From NCBI GenBank assembly GCA_029253585.1, contig JAQWZF010000021.1:124001-188000 (forward strand): a stretch of DNA of 64,000 nucleotides, written 5' to 3'. The notes beneath the pieces are model-generated. The model saw only the letters and a list, made by a program, of their open reading frames with translations, was not told the origin of the DNA and searched no databases. Below are positions 1 through 9,575 of this stretch, piece after piece. Position numbers and translations under genes: made by a program. This DNA comes from Gammaproteobacteria bacterium. GTDB lineage: Bacteria > Pseudomonadota > Gammaproteobacteria > Pseudomonadales > Pseudohongiellaceae. Every line of letters starts with the position of its first letter. The stretch's first letter is position 1.

Positions 1-589
1 CTGGGTCGGGAGTCTCGTCAGTAATATTTGCAAGCTGTAGAGCCAAGGTGCTAACAACTGCACTATGACCCCCTGCTCTGGTAAGAGTAATCGGGTTATT
101 CGGTGCCGCAATGTCCAGGTCGCCACGAAGCGGCTTGCGCCCCTCAGCTAGCTCGTCTTCCGACCAGCCATAGCCGGTAATCCACTCGCCCTCACCCAGT
201 TCTACAGCCTTGGCACGAATAAGACCTTGCATCTCTGCAATAGAACTCACCTCGCCAAGCTCGATAAAGCGCCGCGGCCGACCACGAATATGGGTATGGG
301 AGTCGATGAAGCCGGGGATGAGCGTCTTGCCCTGCAGGTCGCTCACAATAGTCGCAGAATATTTATCCAACAGTGACGAATCGCCCAGCTCCACCACTCG
401 CCCATCAGTCACAACGATAGTGTCATGAATGCTAAAAGCGTCATCTACGGAAACTATCTTGCCGTTATTTAATATAAGGTCCGCGGCTATCTTCGCTATA
501 GAAACGTTCGTAGTCTCCTGTTCCGGCTGACAAGATGAAAGAAAAACCAGCAGACTTGTGAGGAGAACTACATAATTAACTTTCTTCAT
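1..589 (-). CDS. Amidohydrolase family 3 (YtcJ-like) lipoprotein, C-terminus beyond the window
   Basis: The reading frame opens at an ATG (587-589) and stays open to the left edge, giving about 196 codons of the N-terminal part. Residues 1-24 form a lipoprotein signal with a Leu-Ser-Ser-Cys lipobox, so the enzyme should sit on a membrane facing the periplasm. It is followed by the N-terminal beta-sandwich of metal-dependent amidohydrolases and the metal-binding strand with GFIDSHTH. YtcJ-type amidohydrolases hydrolyse N-acyl or formamide-like bonds using a metal centre; the substrate cannot be read here. It lies 38 bp downstream of the aminotransferase on the same strand, so co-transcription is likely. 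The rest of the catalytic barrel is outside the window. Confidence 0.85.
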   Translation of the reverse strand, partial: MKKVNYVVLLTSLLVFLSSCQPEQETTNVSIAKIAADLILNNGKIVSVDDAFSIHDTIVVTDGRVVELGDSSLLDKYSATIVSDLQGKTLIPGFIDSHTHIRGRPRRFIELGEVSSIAEMQGLIRAKAVELGEGEWITGYGWSEDELAEGRKPLRGDLDIAAPNNPITLTRAGGHSAVVSTLALQLANITDETPDP

Positions 590-627
590 GATTGCTGTGT
601 CCTAGTCTCTAATATTACGTGCACAAT

Positions 628-1974
628 TTAATGTAACAGCTTCTCTTTCTTCGCAAATTCAAACGAGGCTTCTAGCGCACTAGCGAATTTTTCAATCATC
701 TCATCGATCTGCGTCTCATCGATTATAAGTGGCGGACAGAAGCCTATGGAATTTCCAGCGACTGCGCGCAGCAGTAGGCCTTCGTCCTGACAGGCGCGTT
801 GCGCAAAGGCTCCTACCCTGCCATCACTAAAAGCCTCACCAATTTCCTTGTTGGCCACCAACTCAACCGCACCGATAAGACCTTTACCACGTACCTCACC
901 CACAAGCTCATGGCCGGCAAATTCCTGCAGGCGAGACTGCATATACTCACCCTGCGTTGCCGCCCTGGCGAACAGGTCGTCGCGCTCGTATATCTCTAAT
1001 GCCTTCAATGCCGCGGCACAGGCAACGGGATGCCCCGTATAGGTATAGCCATGACCAAAGACACCGACCTTCGCGCTCTGCTCAATCATCGCCTCATACA
1101 TTGCCCCTGGAATAACGGCCGCGCTGATCGGAATATAGGCAGAGGAGAGCTGCTTGGCCAAACTCATTATATCTGGCTGTATTCCCATGGTGGTGGAGCC
1201 GAAGTCATTTCCGGTTCTACCAAAACCGCAGATCACTTCATCTGCCCAGAGAAAAATATCGTTCTCCCTAAGCAGTGACTGAACCTGAGGCAAATAGCCC
1301 TCCGGCGACACGATAACACCACCCGCACCCATTAGCGGCTCCGCAACGAAAGCCGCGATAGTCTCGGCACCCTCATCGTGAATAAGTTGTTGCAGGTTGA
1401 TCAGCAGACGCGCTACGAATTCCGCTTCAGTCTCTTCGCCTATTCTACAGCGAAAATAATGCGGACAATCGGCTCGCAGAATGCCCAACGCATCCACTGG
1501 CAAGTCGAAGTGGCTGTGCATTACCGGCAGTCCGGTGAGCGCCGCCGCGGCGACAGTTACACCGTGGTAGCCTCGGTCTAGCGCAATTATTTTCTTCTTT
1601 TCAGGCTTGCCGATGGCATTACCGTAGTAACGCAGCATCTTTATCTGCGAGTCATTCGCCTCGCTGCCAGAATTGCTGAAGAATATCTTGGCATCCTTAA
1701 CCGGCACCATGGCAGCGAGCCGCTCGGACAGCTCCATAACAACAGGATGGGTGCGGCCACCAAACAGGTGACTATAGGAGAGTGCACTGAGCTGGGAGCT
1801 TATGGCTTCGATTAACTCTTCATTGCCGTAGCCAAGAGCAGAACACCAAAGCCCAGACAGTCCCTCTAGGTATTGATTGCCCACATCATCATAGACGTAG
1901 ACGCCCTTGCCCCTGACAATATTAATCTGCTCGACAGACTTGAGATTGGTAACGGGATAGATGACGGATGACAT
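628..1974 (-). CDS. Class III PLP-dependent aminotransferase (omega-transaminase type)
   Basis: A 448-residue protein of normal length for class III (fold type I) aminotransferases. Visible motifs are SNSGSEAND near residues 100-108 (phosphate binding), WADEVICGFGRTG at 243-255 with the PLP-ring Asp at about 245, and SLAKQLSS at 271-278 with Lys274 as the expected Schiff-base lysine. The family moves amino groups from omega-amino acids, amines or beta-alanine-like donors to pyruvate or 2-oxoglutarate; the donor is not determined by sequence. It has no signal peptide and is cytoplasmic. It sits between an OYE-like reductase upstream and an amidohydrolase downstream on the same strand, suggesting a small catabolic operon for an amide or amine. 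Confidence 0.9.
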   Translation of the reverse strand: MSSVIYPVTNLKSVEQINIVRGKGVYVYDDVGNQYLEGLSGLWCSALGYGNEELIEAISSQLSALSYSHLFGGRTHPVVMELSERLAAMVPVKDAKIFFSNSGSEANDSQIKMLRYYGNAIGKPEKKKIIALDRGYHGVTVAAAALTGLPVMHSHFDLPVDALGILRADCPHYFRCRIGEETEAEFVARLLINLQQLIHDEGAETIAAFVAEPLMGAGGVIVSPEGYLPQVQSLLRENDIFLWADEVICGFGRTGNDFGSTTMGIQPDIMSLAKQLSSAYIPISAAVIPGAMYEAMIEQSAKVGVFGHGYTYTGHPVACAAALKALEIYERDDLFARAATQGEYMQSRLQEFAGHELVGEVRGKGLIGAVELVANKEIGEAFSDGRVGAFAQRACQDEGLLLRAVAGNSIGFCPPLIIDETQIDEMIEKFASALEASFEFAKKEKLLH

Positions 1975-2084
1975 AGGACACTCACCTTGCTTCGCGGCTT
2001 ATTTACCGAAGAAGTAGAATACCGCCGAGCAGACTTCAGTGCCAGCCCTGCGCCCCCTGTCTTTTTCTGTTTAGCAGCTACGCT

Positions 2085-3164
2085 CTACTGATCCTCGACA
2101 AAGCCTTCCCAACTTGCCATGTAGGTAATGAAAGCCTCTGAAAGACCCTCGGCAGCCAGATGCTCGCGGGAAATAGGGGTTTGTGCGGGGGTGAAGCCTG
2201 AATCTTCCCGATAGCGATCGGGAAAGTCATGGTGCAGAATTGCCGCACGCCCCAGCATTATCCAGTCCGCGCCCGCTGCCAGAGCCTTTTCCGCCTCCTC
2301 CGGCGTGCGTATCTTACCGGCCACACCCAGACGTACATCGCCTCTGTCCAACTCTGTGAAGTAAGACATGAGCGTTCTGCCCTGTAAGGCCTCATCATTG
2401 GGCTCCTTAAAAACATTCCACAAAGACATATCCAAAAAGTCGATCTGACCCCCGCTCATGAGCTGCTGCGCCAGCACCTGTATCTCTGGCAACTCCAGAC
2501 CAAAGCGCTCAGGCGATAGACGCACACCCACCATGAAATTCTCGCCGCAGGCGTCGCGAATATCCTCGATTATTTCGAAGAAGATACGATTCCTGTTTTC
2601 GAGAGATCCACCATAGCGATCTTCTCGGCGATTATTTACCTTGCTGAGGAACTGGCACAATATATAACTATGGGCGCCGTGTATTTCAACGCCATCGAAG
2701 CCGGCCTTCTCGCAGCGCACCGCCGCCGCAACGAAGTCTTGTACTAGCTGCTCTACTTCTTCGGTGCTCAGACCGCGCGCACCCGTTTCCTCATCCGAGG
2801 AAGCACTGACCGGGCTGGTTCCAATCAACTCCTTGGGTGAACGCATGCCGGCATGATGCAACTGGCAAATAGCGATGCTCTCATGTGCCTTGATAGCGGC
2901 CGCAAGATGACTCAGCCCCTCAGTGTGCTTATCCGAAAACACGCCGAGCTGACCGGGAAACCCCTGACCAATCGCCTGCACGTGTGCCGCGCAGGTCATC
3001 GTCAAACCAAAGCCTCCCCGAGCTCGCATCGTCAACCAATTGAATTCCTCATCTGAAAGCACACCGTCTTCGTGACTCTGGGAATTAGTCAGCGGTGCCA
3101 ACATGAATCGATTCTTCATGGCAGGTCCACGGGTAAAAGTAAGCGGCTGAAACAATTGACTCAT
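2085..3164 (-). CDS. NADH:flavin oxidoreductase, Old Yellow Enzyme family
   Basis: A 359-residue single-domain OYE-type TIM barrel. It carries HGAHSYILCQFL at 162-173, where the two histidines are the substrate-anion-binding pair, and RYGGSLENR at 183-191, the family signature. The C-terminal part has the FMN phosphate-binding segment LAAGADWIMLGRAAI. There is no iron-sulfur or second flavin domain, so this is a plain OYE and not a dienoyl-CoA-reductase type. Such enzymes reduce activated alkenes with NAD(P)H. It is the first gene of a minus-strand set followed 110 bp later by the aminotransferase. Substrate unknown. Confidence 0.88.
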   Translation of the reverse strand: MSQLFQPLTFTRGPAMKNRFMLAPLTNSQSHEDGVLSDEEFNWLTMRARGGFGLTMTCAAHVQAIGQGFPGQLGVFSDKHTEGLSHLAAAIKAHESIAICQLHHAGMRSPKELIGTSPVSASSDEETGARGLSTEEVEQLVQDFVAAAVRCEKAGFDGVEIHGAHSYILCQFLSKVNNRREDRYGGSLENRNRIFFEIIEDIRDACGENFMVGVRLSPERFGLELPEIQVLAQQLMSGGQIDFLDMSLWNVFKEPNDEALQGRTLMSYFTELDRGDVRLGVAGKIRTPEEAEKALAAGADWIMLGRAAILHHDFPDRYREDSGFTPAQTPISREHLAAEGLSEAFITYMASWEGFVEDQ

Positions 3165-3384
3165 TGGTTATCTACTTCCTTGAAAGCGCTCTGAGAGCAA
3201 AAAATGTGAAGGTGAGAAAAGCTGGGCAAGATTACCCTTTTGAGCCATCGAGTTAAACCGTCTTGCTACTCTAATGAGGGTAGAACTGGCAAGAATACAA
3301 ATAAAGAGGAATACAGTAGACTAATCGCTCGCCAATTTCGCCCAGGCTTTGGAACTACTAGATGGCGAACAGACAGGAGGCACT

Positions 3385-5247
3385 ATGGGATTTTCGCGAA
3401 CCACTACACTACTCGGCGGCTTGTTCAGCTGTCTATGTCTCACTGCCGGATATGCACAGGCACCAGATTCGATATCCTCCGGCTCACAGTGGACTCAATA
3501 TCGCGGCAATCTCGCGGGCACAGGCTTCTCGCCGCTGGAACAGATCAATCAGGGCAATGTAAGCAATCTTCAAGGTGCCTGGTCTTACTCACTTCTCGCT
3601 ACTGCTCTGAACACTGACGAGAATCCGCGGGCACCCAATTCCCAAGCTACACCAATCGTCGTCGATGGCGTTATGTATCTGCCTGCAGCCGATAGAGTGA
3701 TCGCACTAGACCCTGTTTCAGGCGCGGAGTTATGGACCCATCGTGTAACCGAGAGTACCGCCTCCAGACGCGGCGTTTCCTACTGGCCGGGAGACAGCTC
3801 CTCGCGACCAAGAATACTCTATACCGCTGGCCGCCGACTCGTGGCACTCGACGCGGCTACCGGGGAGCTCTCCAGTGAATTTGGCGAGTCCGGTGAGATC
3901 GATATGCAGATTCCCTATAACTCTGTCGCTATGGTCTTCGAAAACACAGTCGTAGTTGGAGCCAACACGCCCCGCGGCGCAGCGGGAGGAATCGGCAACG
4001 CAAGAGCCTTCGATGCCCGTAACGGAGAGAAGGTATGGGAATTCGAGTCAGTGCCACAGCCCGGCAGTCTCGGTCATGACACCTGGGAAGGTGATAGCTG
4101 GCAAGGCAGGCTGGGTGCCAATGCATGGCCCTTCTATTTTACCGTGGACGAACAGCGAGGCGTGATCTATCTCCCTCTCGCCTCGCCAATACCATTTGGA
4201 TACGGCGGCGATAGAGCTGGAAACAATCTATTTTCCAACTCTCTAGTCGCCGTCGATATTCGCAGCGGCGAATACCGCTGGCATTTCCAGACCATACACC
4301 ATGACCTATGGGATCACGATCCACCGGCGCCGCCCGCCCTGTTCGACATCGATAAGGACGGTGTTTCGATCCCTGCGCTGGGAGTTACCACCAAATCGGG
4401 CTATCTGTATCTGCTTAATCGAGAGACCGGCGAGCCTGTATTCGATATCGAAGAACTCCCCATGCCTGCCAGCGATGTTCCGGGTGAGGAGACCTCACCA
4501 ACGCAGCCGATTCCTCGCAATCCTCCCGCATTGGCCAGGGTCAGCTTCAACGCTTCTGACCTGGTCACGGCGGATGACACATCAGCAGAACACGCCGCGG
4601 CCTGTTCCGAGCTACTCGCGAATTCCGGCGAAATTATCAATCAGGGGCCCTTCACCCCCTGGGCCTATAGACCCAACGGCGTAGGGGACAGAACGACTCT
4701 CCTGTTTCCGGGGCTAACCGGCGGGCCTAACTGGGGCGGCGTATCCTTCGATCCGAAAACTAAATACGCCTTCGTTTTCTCCGGTGACATAGGCAGCTTT
4801 GGCTGGGTAGAGGAATCGGAAGTTGGCGCCGAGTACCCGATGCAGCGCCGCGGGCCGAGACCCGGTAATTTTCAGGTGAATATCGACGGCATGCAGCTCC
4901 CCTGTCAGAAGCCACCCTGGGGAACTCTGTCTGCCATAGATACAAGCACAGGCAATATCGCCTGGCAGCAAGCTGTTGGCCTTAGCGATGTGCTCCCGCA
5001 GGACAAGCAAGCCACGGGGAGACCCGGTCGCGCGGCGGCGCTGATCACGGCAGGGGATCTGCTTTTCATTGCGGCTACGGATGACAATCGCCTGCGGGCT
5101 TTAGACACTGCGACCGGCAGGCAATTGTGGGAAACGTCTCTGCCAAAACGAGGCAATGCCAACCCGATGACCTATCTGGGCGCGGACGGCAATCAGTACG
5201 TTGTGATAAGTGCTACCGATACATTAGAAGCCTTCAGGCTACCCTGA
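3385..5247 (+). CDS. Soluble periplasmic PQQ-dependent dehydrogenase (quinoprotein)
   Basis: A quinoprotein of 620 residues without a cytochrome c domain. The start at 3385 is chosen because AGGAGG lies 4 nt upstream and translation from it gives a clean signal peptide ending near Tyr-Ala-Gln; an upstream ATG at 3349 would add 12 non-signal residues. The mature protein opens with WTQYRGNLAGTGFSPL, the usual first propeller blade of PQQ dehydrogenases. It has repeated A-LDxxTGxxxW blade motifs and HHDLWDHDPPAPP in the core. PQQ dehydrogenases oxidise alcohols, aldehydes or sugars and pass electrons to cytochrome c or ubiquinone. Substrate unclear. It is flanked by convergent or divergent genes and appears monocistronic. 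Confidence 0.88.
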   Translation: MGFSRTTTLLGGLFSCLCLTAGYAQAPDSISSGSQWTQYRGNLAGTGFSPLEQINQGNVSNLQGAWSYSLLATALNTDENPRAPNSQATPIVVDGVMYLPAADRVIALDPVSGAELWTHRVTESTASRRGVSYWPGDSSSRPRILYTAGRRLVALDAATGELSSEFGESGEIDMQIPYNSVAMVFENTVVVGANTPRGAAGGIGNARAFDARNGEKVWEFESVPQPGSLGHDTWEGDSWQGRLGANAWPFYFTVDEQRGVIYLPLASPIPFGYGGDRAGNNLFSNSLVAVDIRSGEYRWHFQTIHHDLWDHDPPAPPALFDIDKDGVSIPALGVTTKSGYLYLLNRETGEPVFDIEELPMPASDVPGEETSPTQPIPRNPPALARVSFNASDLVTADDTSAEHAAACSELLANSGEIINQGPFTPWAYRPNGVGDRTTLLFPGLTGGPNWGGVSFDPKTKYAFVFSGDIGSFGWVEESEVGAEYPMQRRGPRPGNFQVNIDGMQLPCQKPPWGTLSAIDTSTGNIAWQQAVGLSDVLPQDKQATGRPGRAAALITAGDLLFIAATDDNRLRALDTATGRQLWETSLPKRGNANPMTYLGADGNQYVVISATDTLEAFRLP

Positions 5248-5485
5248 GAATCGACAACATGGCGCGGCTAAAGTTCTGCTATTTCACTGATACCTGCAGG
5301 CAGCGGTTCAGTGGGGCTTGACGCCGTGCGAGGCAGGACGCCGAGCTCGAGCGTACAGGGATGTATTTACAGCGTGCGTCGAGCGCCAATGGAGACCCGC
5401 TGCCACATCACTAAACTCTCCAAAACAAGTTTTGAAAAAACCACTGATGTTCAAGCTGGAAAGATACTCACCCTAAAACGAGGAT

Positions 5486-7009
5486 CTAGACCTTCTCCAC
5501 AAGCACAGGCTGCTGCTGCAAATAGTCTGTCACTTGCTCATAGGCAAGGGCGAATTCCAACACCTTCTGGTCTTGCCCGAAACGACCCATGACCTGAATG
5601 CCCATGGGTCTGCCTTGGCCGTCAAATCCAGCCGGCACATTGACCACGGGATTTCCGGCAAGACTGCCTCCTATTACGACCTCCATCCAACGATGATAGG
5701 TATCCATCTTCCGGCCTGCAATCTCGGTGGGCCAGTGTACCTCTTTCGAAAAGGGAAAGACCTGCGCGCTAGGCAACACAAGAAAATCATATTGCTCCAG
5801 CAGGCGAACCACCTCGCGATACCATCGAGCTCTGGCATTTCCCGCCTCATAGACCTGCCGCGCCGTTAACTCCAGTGACTGCTCGATCTCCCAGATATAT
5901 TCTGGCTTAAGCAGCACTCGTCTGGCCGGGTCGTTGTACATCTCTTGTGCCGGCGTGCGCGACCAGTGTCTTAAGTCTGTCCAGGTGCGCCAGAGCTCCG
6001 ACATATCAAACTCAGGCATGCAGGGCTCAACTGTGACACCTGACGCCTCCAATTGACGCAGACTATATTCGCAAACCTCAAGAACGCCAGCCTCCATCGC
6101 CAGGTAATTTTCAAAGTCTCCCATCCAGCCAATCTTAATATCACGCAGGTTAAGCGGCGTATACTGTTCCGCCTCTGGAAGGCGTTCCTGAATCGAGTAG
6201 GGCTGATCATTAACCGGCCCTGCGATGGTATGCAGAAAGCGAATCGTATCTTCGGTATTTCGCCCCATCGGGCCCGACGTAGAGAGACGCTGATAGAAAG
6301 GATCTCCGCCCCCAACCCGGCCCTTGGATGGGCGAAAGCCGATAATATTGTTAAATGCAGCGGGATTTCGCAGGGAGCCCATCATGTCGCTGCCGTCAGC
6401 AACAGGCAACATGTGCGTGCCCAGCCCACTGGCAGCCCCGCCACTGCTCCCTCCCGCCGTGAGCAGAGGGTTGCAGGCGCTTCCGGTAGCGCCGAAGACC
6501 GCATTGTAAGTCTGCGAGCCGAGACCAAACTCTGGTGTATTCGTCTTGCCGATGAAGATAGCACCCTGCTGTCTAAGGCTGGCGACTAGCGAACTATCGC
6601 TGTCCGCTACACGGGTCGCATAGAGCGGTGAGCCACTAGTGGTAATCATGCCCTCGACATTAGCAAGGTCTTTAATTGCCTGAGGCATGCCGTGCATCCA
6701 CCCCCAGTACTCGCCTCTGTCCAGGGCCACATCGGCGCGGCGCGCCTGGTCTAACAGGCTGTCCCATTCGGCAAGATTCACGATGGCATTGTAGACCGGG
6801 TTGTAGCGCTCGATACGCTGCAAATAGGCCTGCATGACTTCGAGACAGCTAGCCTGACGACTTCGAATCGCTGCCGAGAGTTGCGATGCAGAGAGCTCGG
6901 TTATATCGGCAGGCAGTTCGCTGGCAAGCAGGCTAAGCGGTGCAGGCAGAGAAACCGAGGCTGCGAGGGAGGCATTAATAGACGTGCTCAAGAATGTTCG
7001 GCGTTTCAT
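5486..7009 (-). CDS. Tat-exported amidase (amidase signature family)
   Basis: A 507-residue amidase. The ATG at 7009 is preferred over the GTG at 7018 because AGGTGG lies just upstream of it and the protein then begins MKRRTFLS, a Tat-type signal. The Ser-cisSer-Lys triad is visible: Lys113 in AIKDL, Ser188 in GGSSGG and Ser212 in MMGSLRNPA, with the 24-residue Ser-Ser spacing seen in the family. The family hydrolyses carboxylic amides to acid plus ammonia or amine. It is the last gene of a minus-strand unit with a lipoprotein, gamma-glutamyltransferase and DUF3500 protein, all exported. This suggests periplasmic breakdown of amide or gamma-glutamyl compounds. Confidence 0.9.
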   Translation of the reverse strand: MKRRTFLSTSINASLAASVSLPAPLSLLASELPADITELSASQLSAAIRSRQASCLEVMQAYLQRIERYNPVYNAIVNLAEWDSLLDQARRADVALDRGEYWGWMHGMPQAIKDLANVEGMITTSGSPLYATRVADSDSSLVASLRQQGAIFIGKTNTPEFGLGSQTYNAVFGATGSACNPLLTAGGSSGGAASGLGTHMLPVADGSDMMGSLRNPAAFNNIIGFRPSKGRVGGGDPFYQRLSTSGPMGRNTEDTIRFLHTIAGPVNDQPYSIQERLPEAEQYTPLNLRDIKIGWMGDFENYLAMEAGVLEVCEYSLRQLEASGVTVEPCMPEFDMSELWRTWTDLRHWSRTPAQEMYNDPARRVLLKPEYIWEIEQSLELTARQVYEAGNARARWYREVVRLLEQYDFLVLPSAQVFPFSKEVHWPTEIAGRKMDTYHRWMEVVIGGSLAGNPVVNVPAGFDGQGRPMGIQVMGRFGQDQKVLEFALAYEQVTDYLQQQPVLVEKV

Positions 7010-7097
7010 ATCTTCCACCTATTATTTGTTATTTTTTAGGCCGGCGCTTTGCCAGTGCGCAGTCTTTCCAAACCTGCTGTTCGTGCTGTAGAGAATT

Positions 7098-7670
7098 CTA
7101 AAAATCGTCAAACAAATCGAAGCCCAGAATGGCGGCGTAGCGCGCGTCGAGAATCTCTTCCTTTTCAAGACCTCCATCGAGTAAGAGAGCAACATCTTGC
7201 GCGATGACTTCCACCGTCTGTTTCTGCGACTCGAAGTCGGGAGCGAGCTGAATAGTCGACCCCCAAAGAGACAGCATTCGCGTATCGATCTGACGGACAT
7301 CATTGTGCTTCGCCCACTCACTGCCTATGGCAACTCCCAATTCACTTATCTGTCCGCGCAGCCTATGTGCCAACTCTGGACTGGGCGCATCGAACACATA
7401 GCCCTCTATATCCTGCCAGCCCGATTGATAAGCTAAATTGCCCTGATAGAAACTCAGCACCCATTGGAGGTACTCGGCTTCTGACTGACGAGCCTGATTC
7501 ACTTCATCTGCCAAATAGATCTCGCTAAACACTTGAGTCTGCGGGATTGAGTCGGGCCAATCCTGAATATTCGGCGCGACACAAGAGGCTAACAACAGCA
7601 GCATCAGGCTAAGAGATGAGAATTTGAATCGCTTCGTTCGTTTACAGCTTTCACTCATTAATTCGCACAC
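7098..7670 (-). CDS. Lipoprotein of unknown function
   Basis: A 190-residue protein with a signal peptide ending in LLLASC, a convincing lipobox at about residues 26-30, so a membrane-anchored periplasmic protein is expected. The start is a GTG at 7670 with GGAAGAG upstream; an in-frame ATG at 7658 is an alternative and changes only the n-region. The mature part is rich in Glu, Gln and Trp, looks all-helical and has no motif I recognise. It lies 38 bp after the gamma-glutamyltransferase and 88 bp before the amidase, so it probably belongs to the same transcript. No function is proposed. Confidence 0.7.
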   Translation of the reverse strand: MCELMSESCKRTKRFKFSSLSLMLLLLASCVAPNIQDWPDSIPQTQVFSEIYLADEVNQARQSEAEYLQWVLSFYQGNLAYQSGWQDIEGYVFDAPSPELAHRLRGQISELGVAIGSEWAKHNDVRQIDTRMLSLWGSTIQLAPDFESQKQTVEVIAQDVALLLDGGLEKEEILDARYAAILGFDLFDDF

Positions 7671-7708
7671 TACTCTCTTCCACTACTTATGCTATTAGCA
7701 ATCTCGTC

Positions 7709-9553
7709 CTACCAACCTACTGCCTGACCATCCTTGCGATGATCAGATCCGCCGCGGTAAACACCGTTAACTGGGTGATCTAGCTCTATGCTCTCCTGTC
7801 CAAAAACGGGCATAGCCGCACTAGGGTCCATTGTAAACAAGATTCCCTGATATCCCCCAACTCTGCCACCGTTCACCGAACGCACATCGTGACCCTTCGC
7901 CTGCAAGGCTCGCCCTACCAGAGAGTACAGATTATCCTCCAGAGAGAGAACATTACTGTTCTGACTATGAGTAAACCGCGCTGCATCCGTAGTCATCTGA
8001 ACATTCATGCCATTATCTATAACATTCACCATATGCTGAGCATGCGTCTCTGGCTGCACCGATCCTCCCATGTTACCAAATGTCATTAGCGGCTCGTCGT
8101 CCTGCATGACAAACCCTGCGATAATCGAATGGAAAGGCCGCTTATGTGGAGCAACCACGTTAGGATGATCTTCATCCAGCGAGAAGGCGACACCGCGATT
8201 GTGTAGCATCATGCCGTAGGGCGGAACCGTCGCGCCGCTGCCATACACTGAGAAAATACTATGAATGAAAGAAACCATGTTCCCCCACCGGTCTGCCGTA
8301 GTTAGATAGATAGTGCCACCATCGAGGCCGCCCTTGATTGAGGGCGCGGCAGCAACATCCATATCGATACGATCGCAAAGGGTTGCTGCGTAGCTCTTGG
8401 AGAGCAATCGCTCGACTGGAATATCCGAGAACAGCGGATCACCGTTGTAAGCCTGTAGATCGGAGTAAGCTAGCTTCTTTGCTTCCACCAGAAAATGCCA
8501 GTAGTTCGCATTCGCCGGGCCGAGTGCCGCCAGATTGACGCCGTGTACAGGCGCACAGACTTCCAATATATTCAACATCTCCAGCGCCGCGAATCCCTGC
8601 CCTGGCGGCGGAAGCTGAAACACATCGTAGCCATGGTAATTGGTGCTGATTGGCTCCACCCACTCGGATTCAAATTCGGCGAGATCGGCATGGGTCATCA
8701 CACCCCCGTCAGCCTGCATCTTCGCAACTATGGCATCGGCGATGGGGCCCTTATAGAACGCATCTCTGCCCTGCTCTTGAATAAGTCGCAGTGCGTCAGC
8801 CAACTGTGGATTGCGGATGATGCTATACAGAGGGGGTATGTCACCGTCGTTTAGAAAAACAGCACTTGAATCCGCGTCGCTGAGCAATTTCTCTTGCACC
8901 GAACTCAGGTCCTGATGGCGTCTCTCTGCCTGACCCCACCCCTCTTCAGCGACCTGCACCGCTCGGGCAAATGTCTCATCAAAGCCCATGCTGCCGAAGC
9001 GCGTGAGAAGCGCATCATAGCCGCTGATGGCGCCTGGCACGGTGGCCGCATTAACGCCTCGGCCGGGAACGCTATTTACTCCCAAGGTTTCCTTAAAGTA
9101 TTCCGGCGTCCACGCAGATGGGGCCCAACCGGCTGAGTTCAGCGCATAGAGCTTCTTATCCTGGGCGCTCCACACCAGGGCGAATAGGTCTCCGGCTATA
9201 CCGGTATCGTTTTGCGAGGTAACGTCCAAGACTGCAGCAGCGGCTACGGCCGCATCGATAGCATTGCCACCCTTTCTGAGAATCTCCAAACCTGCCTGTG
9301 CCGCAATTGGATCACTAGTCGCAACCATGCCGTGTCTAGCGATAACCTCGGAGCGTCCCTGACCCAACCAGCCCTGCCCCCGAGAGCCGGGAGCCGCAAC
9401 CACATTCGCAGCGGGGTTGGTGACTTTTTCACTAGGAATACCAAAGGCATTGTCTGACTGGGCTTGTAGTATTGAAACCGGAGTCGCGAGCAGAAGTGAA
9501 GTGATAACAATTCGCATCGCTTCTTTGAGCAAACCTGCGTTGCTTGAGTTCAT
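7709..9553 (-). CDS. Gamma-glutamyltransferase family protein
   Basis: A 614-residue Ntn-hydrolase of the gamma-glutamyltransferase family. The start at 9553 is backed by GGGGGA 7 nt upstream, and residues 1-32 form a signal peptide ending at Leu-Gln-Ala-Gln. The autoprocessing and catalytic threonine is Thr414 in GGTIYLTTAD, aligned by its distance to the conserved Asp; the large subunit would be residues about 33-413 and the small one 414-614. The family hydrolyses or transfers the gamma-glutamyl group of glutathione and related compounds in the periplasm. The DUF3500 gene is 22 bp upstream, and a lipoprotein and an amidase follow, a likely four-gene operon. The true substrate may not be glutathione, since divergent members act on other amides. 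Confidence 0.9.
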   Translation of the reverse strand: MNSSNAGLLKEAMRIVITSLLLATPVSILQAQSDNAFGIPSEKVTNPAANVVAAPGSRGQGWLGQGRSEVIARHGMVATSDPIAAQAGLEILRKGGNAIDAAVAAAAVLDVTSQNDTGIAGDLFALVWSAQDKKLYALNSAGWAPSAWTPEYFKETLGVNSVPGRGVNAATVPGAISGYDALLTRFGSMGFDETFARAVQVAEEGWGQAERRHQDLSSVQEKLLSDADSSAVFLNDGDIPPLYSIIRNPQLADALRLIQEQGRDAFYKGPIADAIVAKMQADGGVMTHADLAEFESEWVEPISTNYHGYDVFQLPPPGQGFAALEMLNILEVCAPVHGVNLAALGPANANYWHFLVEAKKLAYSDLQAYNGDPLFSDIPVERLLSKSYAATLCDRIDMDVAAAPSIKGGLDGGTIYLTTADRWGNMVSFIHSIFSVYGSGATVPPYGMMLHNRGVAFSLDEDHPNVVAPHKRPFHSIIAGFVMQDDEPLMTFGNMGGSVQPETHAQHMVNVIDNGMNVQMTTDAARFTHSQNSNVLSLEDNLYSLVGRALQAKGHDVRSVNGGRVGGYQGILFTMDPSAAMPVFGQESIELDHPVNGVYRGGSDHRKDGQAVGW

Positions 9554-9575
9554 TACTTTTTCCCCCTAAACATGT

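Noticed and set aside
3240..3617. 125-residue plus-strand frame overlapping the PQQ dehydrogenase start
   Set aside because: Its composition is not protein-like, and the overlapping quinoprotein start has a strong ribosome site and signal peptide.
6053..6589. 178-residue plus-strand frame inside the amidase
   Set aside because: It is antisense to a well-supported enzyme, has no ribosome site and no family features.
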